This document shows positions 24,201 through 34,510 of a stretch of 64,000 bases of DNA, piece after piece (position 1 is the stretch's first letter; each line of letters starts with the position of its first letter). Under the pieces are notes generated by a model. That model searched no databases, was not told where the DNA came from, and saw nothing but the letters and a program-made list of their open reading frames with translations. The translations under genes were made by a program, and so were the position numbers. The stretch is from Malurus cyaneus samueli. Taxonomy: Eukaryota > Chordata > Aves > Passeriformes > Maluridae. The stretch spans positions 31,715,280-31,779,279 of the forward strand of contig CM019219.1 of NCBI GenBank assembly GCA_009741485.1, in the 5' to 3' direction.

Positions 24201-25439
24201 CGGCAGTTAGGGACATCTCTTGTACACCTTTTATATGCCCAAGACTAATGGTTCAGCCTGAATATGTTATCAGAGCAGTGTCTGATAAGTTTTCTGCCTC
24301 AAAGCCCTGGGGAAGTGCTTGTTCAGGGCCGCTGCAATAGATTTTCCTCCTCTTTCCCAGCTGCCTAAAAATTGTGTGATTTTTTACTTACTTCTTAACT
24401 GAGCATTATTACTTTAATCTGTGGGGGGCAAAAATGCAGGGCCTAGCCAGTGTTGTCCATAAAGGCTTGCAATGCCTCTTCCTGCTTTCATAAATCCACA
24501 AATGGCTGGCAGGATGTGTTGTTGGGAAAGAATAAATCCCTGATTGCTTGGATGAGCTTAGACCATATCATATCAGGAAGGTGGCAAGGTGAAGGGTTTG
24601 GCTGGGTGAATGGTGGAGCTGGTGGCTTGATCTCGGATGTGGAGGTGGTAAAGAGGTTTTTACGTGGAAGTGGAGGCACTGGGACATCGCATTTTGCAAG
24701 AGGAGGGGGCTGCAGGGGTCCCAGGTGAGGTTTGGGAGGCAGGAAGAGGTTCTACATGGAGCTGAGCATCCATGAAAGTGGCCTCGTGTGCATTAATCCA
24801 AGAGCTGTCTGCAGTTCCCCTTTCAGGCTGTAACAGCCAGAGCCGGGAGAGTCAATCCATATCTTTTTAAAGCGCTTCAATAAATAAAGATACTAAATAA
24901 AATCACAGCGGCCCTGCACTCTCTCTGTGCTTCTAGGATTTCTCTTTCCCATCCCCACATTTGCTTCTGGATACATCCGGAGGCGAGGAGAGGAAAGGGA
25001 TCATGACCTACACGTCATGGAAGTGGTCTGGAGCCAGCCACCATCCCTGGGCACCTCGGGGTGATGGCAGCGAGGGGGCCTGGATGTGCCCTTCCTCACT
25101 CCAAACGAGGGTAGGAGACGGGGACTCATTTCCTTAGGGTTATTTTATTCAAGGCAGTTTGGAAAGAAGTTCCAGTGGTTGCAGTTTTCTGCGGCAGGGA
25201 GGTGACAAGCAGGAAGCTGTCTTTGCAAGCCCTCTGTAATGCTAATGAAAGTGCAGTTGGGGTTTTCGTTGTATGTGTTGGGGTTTTTTTCTCCCCCCCC
25301 CCGCCCGCCTTGTCAAAAGATAACCAGGGAACACTTGTTGGAGATAAAATTTAAAAGCCGTGGTGGTTTATTTTGAGGGCAGTGTGTTTGCTTTCACTTC
25401 ATGCTGGAGGGAATTGCTCTGCTGCTGTCAGCAAATAAA

Positions 25440-25630
25440 TAAAATAAGAGCTTTGTTTTAAATTAGACTTTCTTCTGGTAGCTAATTAGGCGAGCTGATA
25501 CCTGCAGTTGCATTACCTAGGCACCGACTATTTGAAGCATATGGCTGCTGTCGGCAGCTTCTAAACTTCATTAGCCCCTTATGATGATTTTTTAAAATAT
25601 CCCCTTAATTGGCTGCGAATTCCCCGAGGC
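25440..25630. promoter_or_regulatory. possible conserved noncoding element
   Basis: This is repeat-free AT-balanced sequence with a homeodomain-type TAATTA (25493-25498), an E-box CATATG (25538-25543) and CTTCATTAGC, just before a CpG island. The motifs are seen; conservation and function are guesses. Confidence 0.2.
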
Positions 25631-25849
25631 TCCGATGGCATCACCTGGAGTCCTTGTGGAGTGGATGCCCGTGAAATTCCTGGCAGGGATGACGCTCGGG
25701 GTTGCTGTCCGTGGACCCTGGGTACCTATGGCACGGATTCACCGTGGGTGCTGCTTTCCAGCCATCGAGGGCAAAGTTCTGGGCTCCCAGTTGTGGAAAC
25801 AATCACTCGAAGCTCGTTTTTGGGTGTGAAGAGCATCCAGTCCCGATGC

Positions 25850-26760
25850 CGGGAGGGAGCTGAGGGAGCGCCAGGCTGGAGCCACGGCTCCTGTCCCACC
25901 TGGCAGCGGGCGGGAGGAGAGCCAGGAGCTTGGCTCTCGCCTGCTCTCCTTCTCCCCGCTGGTGCTGGGCGGCTGGAAGTTCCTGTCGGTCCTGTTGGCG
26001 ATGGAGATGAGCCCCGGGCAGCTTCGGAGCCGGGGGCCGGGCAGAGCCCGCCGCCCTCCTCGCCGGGGAGGAAGGCTCTGGGATCCCCTCGCCGGGGAGG
26101 AAGGCTCTGGGATCCCGTCCTCCTCCTCCTCCTCCCGCGGGACAGACCGCGATGGTGCCCAGGTTGAGCCCTGGAGAGCTCGGGCTGTTTTGGGAAGGGC
26201 TTACAGCTCTCACCCCACATTTTCTCGGGTGGCACGGAGGGCTGCCCGCCGGGCAGGGTGGGACCGTGGCTCTGCCGGCTGTCGCCTGGCGTCCCCCCCG
26301 CCTCACGCCTCGGGCATTCCCAGCCGGGCCACCCCGCGCCCAGGCCTCGGCTTTGTGGGGAAATGAAGCAGAGTGATTATCCCCGGGGATAATTAGCGGC
26401 CCTTGCGCAAGGCGGGGGCGCTTCCGACCCCCGCGGCCGTGCCGGGAGCCGGGGCTGTGCCCAGAGCCCTGCGCACCCCTCAGGGTCCCCAAACCCCGCC
26501 GGCCCTCCCCGGCTCCCTCGCTGTCTGCAGGGGCCGGGCAGGGGGCTCTTCCTCGCCCTCCTCCTTCTCCCCCTCCTGCCTGTCCCGGAGCTGCGGCAGG
26601 GGCAGCCCCCGGCCCGCATTCCTGCTCGGGGGAGATAAGGATCCAGTCTGGCGCCGGGCCTTCAATGCGCTCCCTGATTATCGGCAGGCGCCGGGCAGAG
26701 CCCCGGGCGGCGATAAGTGGGGAAGGGGAGCGGTGAGGGGGCTGCCCTGCTCTGAGCAGC
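25850..26760. promoter_or_regulatory. second CpG island, inside putative intron 1
   Basis: About 900 bases are GC- and CpG-rich. They include a 29-base-period duplication (26061-26117, CGCCGGGGAGGAAGGCTCTG...) and three GATA cores (GGGGATAATTAG, GAGATAAGG and GCGATAAG) in its 3' half. I found no convincing first exon on either strand. It may be an alternative promoter, an enhancer or a lncRNA start. Confidence 0.55.
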
Positions 26761-26796
26761 ACCGATGCACTCAGGGAATCTTCAATCCCACTTAAA

Positions 26797-26820
26797 AGCT
26801 TTTTTTTTTTTTTTTTTTTT
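26797..26820. repeat. poly-T tract
   Basis: An uninterrupted run of more than 20 T lies between the CpG island and a CR1 fragment. Confidence 0.95.
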
Positions 26821-26919
26821 GTCTGCCCAGGGCCTGTGGGGCCTCACTGCTGCCCAGCTGGGCTTGTGTGGGGATGCAGAGGGACCGGGGAAAGGTGTCC
26901 CAAGCTCGGTAGCTGGGTT

Positions 26920-27405
26920 CATAGAATCCCTGAGCGGTTTGGATTGGAAGGGATCTTGAAGTTTAAAGGTCACGGGCAGGGACACCTTCCACTATCCCAG
27001 GCTGCTCCAAGCCCTAATGTCCAGCCTGGCCTTGGACACCTCCTGGGATCCAGGGGCAGCCACAGCTTCTCTGGCTATCAGGGCCTCACCAACCTCACAG
27101 GGGAGAATTTCTTCCTAATATCCAATCTAAACCTGCTCTCTCTCAGTGGGAAGCCATTCCCTGTGTCCTGTCCCTCCCATGCCCTTGTCCCCAGTCCCTC
27201 TCCAGCTCTCTTGGAGCCCCTTAAGGCACTGGAAGAAGTTCTGAGGTCTCGCTGGAGTTTTCTCCAGGTGAGCACTCCCAGCCTGGCTCCATCTAGGGCA
27301 TCTCCAGCCCTCGGAGCACCTCCATAGCTCCTCCAGACTCGCTCCAGCATCTCCTTGTCCTTCTCATTCTGGAGGCCCCAGAGCTGGGCACAGCCCTGCA
27401 GGCTG
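26920..27405 (-). mobile_element. CR1 LINE 3' fragment, longest in the window
   Basis: Antisense CR1 of about 490 bases. It starts CATAGAATCCCTGAGCGG, then TGGATTGGAAGGGATCTTGA, GGGCAGCCACAGCTTCTCTG and CTAATATCCAATCTAAACCT, and reaches the inner region ending TCTGGAGGCCCCAGAGCTGG. Confidence 0.93.
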
Positions 27406-29008
27406 GAAAAGCCATCAGGGATCATCGAGTCCTGGCATTTGGGCACAAAGATGCCACCACGAAGCACGCAGGGGTGCTTTCCTTTCCTGGAGGAAAAGTG
27501 CTGCGTGGGACACTGCCATGGGACGTTGCTCACATTCCCTGCCAGATGTTGCACTCCACATCTGGCCCTTCTGCGTCTACCACCAGCCCCCCTTGCACTG
27601 CACGTCCCCCACTAACTCTTCAGCAAAGGTTGCTTCTGAGTTTTAGGAGCTCAGGGCAGGGTTTTATCAGCTGGGTGAGCCCTGAGTGGGACAAAGGCTC
27701 TTATCGTGTTTGTGTCAGGGCTGTGGCATCTCTGTGTGCAATTAAACCCCATATGTCTCCTCTCTGCCAAGGAATCTGGAGGCGAAGGAAGAGTCTTATC
27801 TTCCTGTGGTGGCTGGAATGCTCTTGCAGCCCAAAGGCATTCCTCTGCTGTGCTAATGCTGGGGATAAAAAAAAAAAAAAAAACCAAAATGAGGGAGTTT
27901 TGCCCTCTCTTTTCACTATTAAGGTTATAAATAACAGTGCAGCATCCTGGGGAGGGGTGGTAGGGTTTGGGGTTTTTTCCCTTAAGTTTTTTTCCTCCTC
28001 TAAGTGTAACTCTGGGCTGATATCCCAGGAATGTGATCCCTGGAGCTCATAAAAGCCAGCTTCTGGCCTCCTTCTTCCTTCCCAGGCATTAAAGAGCCAG
28101 GCCTTGGGGATGAACTGGTGGGATCTTGCATCCACTGGGATACTCCACAACATATGGGGTCTTTGGTTTCCGGTGTGATCTCTCCGAAGCTTCCTGCATT
28201 AATATTTGATGCTTTTCCTTGGGGTGGACATTAACAAGAAATGAGAACCACCAAAAAAAGGTGCTTTTTGTTTTTAGCGGAGGGGAGAGAGAAAGAAGGA
28301 GGGGTTGAAAAGCTGAAATGCAATCGTTTTTTATGGCTTTCCGGAATGGCTTGGATGTGGGTTGGACGGCAGCGGGTCAGGAGCAGAAGGAGCAGATAGC
28401 CCCCGATCCGTCCCTGCCTGCTTGCATCTTTCCCTTTCAGGTCGTAAATATAAAACCACTACTTGAAAAACAAAAAGCTCGTTAAGCTGTCAGCGGGCTC
28501 CCTCTCGGAGGGTCATAAATGTGTCTCTTTACAGTGGCTTTTGTTCCTGTCATGGCTGGGCTGAAGTACTGGGGCTGGAGGGAGGTCACTGTCCGGAGGT
28601 CACTGCCCATAGGGATGCTGGTGCTGGGGCTCTGACCCTGCTAACGAGGGGACTAACATTCCACTGCACAGATTTGGGATTCCCCATCCATTCTTGGTCT
28701 TCCATGTGGACCTTGAGGTGTGAGGGTGCTGGAAAGATGGGTGCTCATGTCTTTACAAGCAATTTGATGGGTGAGGGTCTTTAGGAGAAATTGGTGCTAA
28801 TGTCTTTGAAATGAGCCTTAATGTCTCTACCTCCAGCCACAGGTTTACAGAACCCAAGTAGTTGGAACTCCTGAACTTTGGGGAAAAAATGACATTTTCA
28901 GCCGGGAAAATGAGTGGTAGGAGATTGGGGAAGGCTGTACCTTCATGTTACCTCAGCCAGAGGGGAAAGGAAGAGGGCAGCGTGCAGCCGGGAGGAATCT
29001 CCACTATT

Positions 29009-29145
29009 GGGTGGTGGAGTCACCATCCCTGGAGGTGTCCAAGGAGCACCTGGATGTGGCACTCTGCTCTGGTTGACAAGGTGGGAGTGGATCACAGGTT
29101 GGATTCCATGGAGGCCTTTTCCAACCAAAATGGTTCTGTGAGTCT
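29009..29145 (+). mobile_element. CR1 LINE 3' fragment, different subfamily
   Basis: CATCCCTGGAGGTGTCCAAG, GGATGTGGCACTCTGCTCTG, GACAAGGTGGGAGTGGATCA and the terminal CCAACCAAAATGGTTCTGTG mark another CR1 subfamily in sense orientation. Confidence 0.8.
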
Positions 29146-29847
29146 GACTGGGGCTGTGCTGGCAGTGACTGCAGCCTCGATGAGTGTCCCCTGACGTGGC
29201 TGGGTGCTAGGGGTGGGGACTCAGGCTCCTGCCTCTGCGTCACCTCATTGATTTCATGGCAAACAGCTCGGCTCAGTTCGTTGCAGCTCGCTGAGATGGG
29301 TGTTAGAGATGATCCAAACAGCCCAGCAAACAGCCAGGAGGATGAGGAGAAGGAGGTGGGGAGAGCATCCTGTCACCTTCTCCTGGGAGATGCTCTACAA
29401 AGGGGCAGTCAGGACAGTTGATTGCTATGACTGACCTAAACTTAGCTTGCTTTGGGGTATCTTATTGTGCTGGTGGGGGTTTTCCTGCCTCTGGATGGGC
29501 AAAACAACATTGGAGATCCTTCCCATGCACCAGTGAAGAGGCTGGATGTGGGAAGGAGAAGGAGGAGATCCAGATCTGGCACCGCTGTGACCCATGGGCA
29601 TCATGATGGGTGCAGGAGCAATCCATCTTGGTGTGCAAAGGAAATAAACATTTTATGGCCCATTTTGGAGATTCTCCATGCCGAGAATAAGGACCCCCAT
29701 CCCTGTGATCTGGTTGTCATTTAGGGCCCCATGTTTTCCCTCTTACTTACACCATGGGCCCGCTCCCGCATTAACATCTAATTAGCACCAGCTAAAAAAA
29801 CCCTGAAACGGCAGGAGAAAGAAAAGGGTGAGAAATTAAAGATGCAA

Positions 29848-29935
29848 AAGACCTATTAGATCATCTGGTCCTTCCTTTGGGATTGTTCCTGCGGTGTTTT
29901 GTCCAGTCTTGCTCAAAAGTCTCCAGGGCTTTCCT
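29848..29935 (-). mobile_element. possible old CR1 fragment
   Basis: AGACCTATTAGATCATCTGG and the phrase GTTTTGTCCAGTCTTGCTCA resemble the antisense start of an older CR1 subfamily, but it is diverged and lacks its tail. Confidence 0.4.
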
Positions 29936-30704
29936 CAAAGGGCTGTTTCATTGTGTACTGAGAGAAACCTTCATAAATGTAAAAGCTTTAAACAATTGAG
30001 GTAAAAGAAACAGATTGAGTCACTGAATTGTTCTTTGTAATCAGCTTTGCTTTTCATTAATTTCCTCCCCAAAGCCTTATTTAGGCTGGGAATTTGAAAG
30101 AAAAGGCACGTGTGAGGGATGGAGGGAACAAGCTGCCTGGCTCCGGTGGGTTCCTTTGCATCACCCCATGGCCTGATGTGTTCAGGCACCTCCAGGAGCC
30201 AGTCTGCCCCTGAGCTGAGCCTAATTTAGCTGCGGGGATGAGGATGGGGACGGGGTCGGTGCTCTCAGCACTTGCTGCAATGGGGACTGGCTCTTCTGGG
30301 CAGCTGCTGCTGCTGCTGGAACCTTCTAGTGTAACTGGTTTTAAAGTAATAGTGCAAAACAAGGCTGCAGTTGGCATCAGCTGGTGCAGAAATGGCCAGA
30401 AATGAGAAAGCAGGGTGCTCACCCTGCTGCTGCAGTGGCTCAGGGGTTTGGGAGCTGTGCCCTTGGCTGCAGGGTGTGCAGTGACACGGGATGGGACAGT
30501 CAGCATCCGGCGTCGCTGTCCCTGACACATCAGCTGCTTTTTGCTGGTGGCGTGTTCTGGGTGAGGCTTCTTTAATTAGGTCTCCCCATCCTCCCATGTC
30601 CCACTGTTTTTGCTTTTTTAACCTTGCCAGCCTGATGGGTCATTTTTTCCTTTAATGTGCCTTGCTTGTTTCTCTTTCCAGACGCTGTCCTTCCTCCTCT
30701 GGTG

Positions 30705-30801
30705 TTTTGGTGGAAGGTGTCCCTGCCCTTGGCAGGGGGCTGGAATTTGATGATCCTGCAGGTGCCTTCCAGGCCACATTGCTCTGTGATTCTGTGGTTG
30801 T
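30705..30801 (+). mobile_element. CR1 LINE 3' fragment
   Basis: Sense CR1 tail with GTGGAAGGTGTCCCTGCCC, a GGCAGGGGGCTGGAAT block and the end GCTCTGTGATTCTGTGG. Confidence 0.85.
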
Positions 30802-31929
30802 TTTCTTTCCTCATCCTCATCCCTAATGTTTCCCTGGGATTAGGTCCTGGTCCCCTGTATTGTGTATGGGCTCTTCCAAGGGGAGGTGCTCCACATTCAG
30901 GCCAGCTGCCAGCACAGCACGGGTTCAGCACACCCCAAAAGGTGTGTCCTTGTTCTTCCTGGCCTTGTGGGACCCCTGAGCCACGAGTGGTGTCATTGGT
31001 GGCCCTCACACGCTGCTGCCCGTGGGTACACAGTGGGCAGTAAATGAGCAGCAGTGCCACATGTTGTGCTGCCAGCTGCTGCTCCCTCTGCAGGGCTGTC
31101 CAGCCTCGGACCAGCTTTAAACCTCCCCACTGGAATGTCCCAAGTGCTAATCCTGGGCTCTGCCTGAGCAAGTGGGGAGTGCATCTCTGCCTGTTTTGGG
31201 GAGAACCGAGGGTGCTTTTGGCTTCTTGGGTGACCTGGGGGGATCCCAGCCCATGGAAGGAGCTATGGTAAGCTGGTGTGCCAGGAGTTTGGTGCAGCCA
31301 GGATAGCAGTGAAGGATCAGCAGAGTTGCTCTGTGTGTTCGAGTGAGTGTGGCTATTGCATTTCCTGGCTGGAAATGCAGCTGGAGTCGCATGGAGGAGA
31401 CAGAAGTGATTCCTGCTGTCCTGACCGCCGCTGAGCATTGCTACTCTTTCCATTACACCTTCCCCTGCTATCTAAGAGCTCTGTGGGGTCGCTTGCATCC
31501 CACTTTTCTTGCCCCCGAAGCATCCCGTGGGCTGTGGACGGGGAGGGAGGGAGGGAAGATGTGGGCAGGCAGCTCGGGCTGGCAGCCACGGGGGAATTCC
31601 CGGTGAGGGTGAGGAGAGCCTGGGCGGTGATCCTGCCGAGCCAGCTCTCCTCCCTCACAGCCGGGCTGGAGCCTTCCCAAGCACCAGGCTCTGCAGCCTC
31701 CTCCACGCTTCCCGGCTCTGTGCGTGGGGCGCTGCTGGGAGGCTCCTCCACAGGGCTTTTGGAGGAGGGAGAGCACGGGATGAGAGCCATGAGCATGAAA
31801 ATACCTCCACCACCTGTGTCTGCTGGGCAGGACCTCCTCTCCCCTGTGGAGAAGGTCAGAGTGTCATTGGGGCGTCTCTTAGGGCTGGGAAGGAGTGTCT
31901 TGGTGCCAGCTGACCAAGCCTGCCTTCAT

Positions 31930-32800
31930 GCTGCACTGCTCAGAGCCCTGATCTGGGGCGTCCTACACTGCTCAGGGCATCCTTAATGCTCAAAGTCCTG
32001 TTCAGGGGATGTTCTGCAGTGCTCAGGAGGTGTGCTGTGATGCTCAAAGCCCCATGCCAGGGTTTCTTGTAATGCTCAGGGCATCCTTTGATACTCAGAG
32101 CCCTGGACCACGTGTCTTACACTGCTCAGGACATCTTTAATGCTCAGAGCCCTTCTCAGGGGTGTCCTGCAATGCTCAGAGGTTGTTCTGAGATGCTCAC
32201 AACTCTGTCCCAGGGGTTTTGCATTGCTTGGGATGTCCTTTAATGCTCAGAACCCTTTTTGGGACTGTCCTGTGATGTCCAGAGGGTGTCCTGCAATATT
32301 CAGGGGGTGTCCTGTGATGCTCAGAGCCCCATGCCAGGGTTTCTTGTGATGCTCAGAGCATCTTTAATGCTCAGAGCCTCTCTTGGGAGTGTCCTGCAAT
32401 GCTCAGGGGTTGTTCTGAGATGCTCAGAACTCTGTTCCCAGGGTATTCTGCATTGCTTGGATGTCCATTAATGCTCAGAACCCTTTCTGCACGTGTACTG
32501 TGATGTTCAGAGGGTGTTCTGCAATAATCAGAGCTGTAGGTCAGGATGTCTTGCACTGTTCAAGGCATCCCTAATGCTCAGGACCCTTCTTGGGGGTTCC
32601 TGGGGTGCTTAATGGGTGTCTCGTGGTGCTCAGAGCTCTGTAGCACGGTGTCCTGCACTGCTTGGGACATCCTGCAATGCTCAGAGCCCTTTTTTGCTGT
32701 TGCCCTGTGATGTTCAGACCCCTGGATCAAGGTGTGGAGTGCTGTTTTGGAGTTCTTAATGCTCAGAGCCCTGCTCTGGGGTTCCCGTGGTGCTGAGAAC
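31930..32800. repeat. degenerate minisatellite with higher-order structure
   Basis: About 870 bases of diverged units are built on AATGCTCAGAGCCC and GTCCTGCAATGCTCAG. The larger block containing CCCCATGCCAGGGTTTCTTG recurs 277 bases apart (32054 and 32331), and the AACTCTGT block 227 bases apart (32201 and 32428), so a multi-unit block was amplified and then eroded by indels. Frames across it are repeat translation. Confidence 0.9.
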
Positions 32801-34340
32801 CCTGTGCCAGGGTGTCCCACACTTTTCTGGGCATCCTTTCCCTCAGCACAGCTTTCCCCAAGGAATGCCCTTTTGGAACAGAGTTTTTGGGGACCTCCCC
32901 TGGTCAGGAGCTCTGGGAGCAGGTACCCAGAGCTGTGCTGGCAGCCGGGCTCACGGCACAGCCGGGGCCAGATGTTTCCCAGATGTTACTCACTTCCTGT
33001 CTGGCTTCTCCGCATTTAGCTCTTTATGTACTTGTTTGTTTTGGACTACAAACAAAATAAAAGGGGTTTTAATAACCCTGTTCCCATGAGGCTGCGAGTT
33101 CAGGATATAATCTGGAGTCTATTCACTATTGTCTCAGTCACCCCCCCTTGCCCTCGGTGTTGTCCACGGGCACGCACAGGCTCACACAGACTCACACGCT
33201 GCTTTTGTTCCAATCCCGCTTTTCCCACATGACGTCTTCTCTCTGCTGACCATTTTTCCTTATGACCTCTCCCAGCTCCCAGGGGAGTGCTGGGAATATC
33301 CCTGGCCGGTTTGGGATGGAGGCCAGAGGAGGAAGCACTGTGTTTCTCAGTCCTGACCTGTTCCTTGCTGTCACTGTATTGTTAGGAGGCTTCTCCAGAA
33401 TATCTGAGGATGGGACGCTCATTGCACTGGTGATATCCAGCATTCTTTGTGAGGAGTTGTAATCACTTTGGCTGGGGATGTTTGGAGAGGGATGGGGGTG
33501 GGAGGCAGAGGGTGAAATAGCCACATAAACCATCTGAAAAAGACAAAAGAAGATGAAAAAACTTGGAATGAATGTGTTTGTACGTTATCAAGTTTAAAAG
33601 GGGCTCAGGAGCGGTGATGCTGTCAGCTTACAGGTAGGGAGGAAGACAAAAGTTACCTAAAAGTGTTGTTTTGGCATGTCAGGAAGTTCTGGTAATCGCC
33701 ATAACCAAAAGCTGTTGCAAACTGTTACAAGCCATGGAGCTTTCCCCTCCTGGAAAGGACCTGGATCAGAATTAATCCTGCTGCTCAGCGGGGTTATTTG
33801 GAGCATGCTCCTCTCCCTATCCCTCTGGATCTGGGGGGCACCCATTGTAACACCAGCCTGGCTCAAATAAAATTAACCTGGCAGCATCACTTTAAAATGT
33901 GTATGTTCAGCTCTTTCTGCTCTCCTCACACTTCATTTATTTTTTTTCCCTGCCTGTTGGGGTTAAGGCCCCTTTTCCTCTTTTCTTTCTCCTCTCTTAA
34001 TTGCCTGTTAAATAATTTAAATATTTAGGACTAAAGGGCTTCAATTATCCATTAATTTACATTAGTAATTTATATATCAGGCTGAATGGACACACTGTTA
34101 GTGTAATGGGTCCCTATGGACAGGCAGGAGGGGGGCTGCAGTGTGTTTTCCTGGAAGCGTGGATGTTTCCTTACACCTCCCAGGTTGGATGTCAAGCGTG
34201 TGAGAGGGACCCCTGCTGTGGGGTCTGAGGTCTCATCACCTTGGGACAGAGCTGTTTGGGCTTAAAATCAAAATTTTTAAATTTTTTTTTCCAGTTTGAG
34301 CTGTGCTTGCAGCAGGTTGAATATATTGCGTGTCAGTGGA

Positions 34341-34510
34341 CATCACGGAATCGTGGAATGGTTTGGTTGGAAGGGATTTTCAACAGATCATGCAGGTCAA
34401 CCTTTCACTATCTCAGGTTCCTCTAAGCCCCATCCAACCTGGCCTTGGACACTTCTAGGGATCCAGGGGCAGCCCCAGCTTCTCTGGGCACCATGTGCCA
34501 TATCCCTCAG
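34341..34510 (-). mobile_element. CR1 LINE 3' fragment
   Basis: Antisense CR1, with CATCACGGAATCGTGGAATG, CCATCCAACCTGGCCTTGGA and GGCAGCCCCAGCTTCTCTGG. Confidence 0.9.

Larger units (their letters stand above)
19312..25849. other. putative intron 1, middle part; no supported exon
   Basis: I see no coding exon and no clear CR1 here. The stretch holds a near-perfect 113-base duplication around a single N (21061-21288), A-rich tracts (22362-22388) and a run of AT-rich, repeat-free sequence (25.44-25.63 kb) that may be regulatory. Confidence 0.55.
27406..31929. other. putative intron 1 segment; no supported exon
   Basis: No exon was recognised. It holds CR1 pieces (29009, a doubtful one at 29848, and 30705), a 16-base A run near 27869 and otherwise unique sequence. 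The long overlapping frames on the minus strand near 30.57-31.8 kb have no recognisable domain. Confidence 0.5.
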
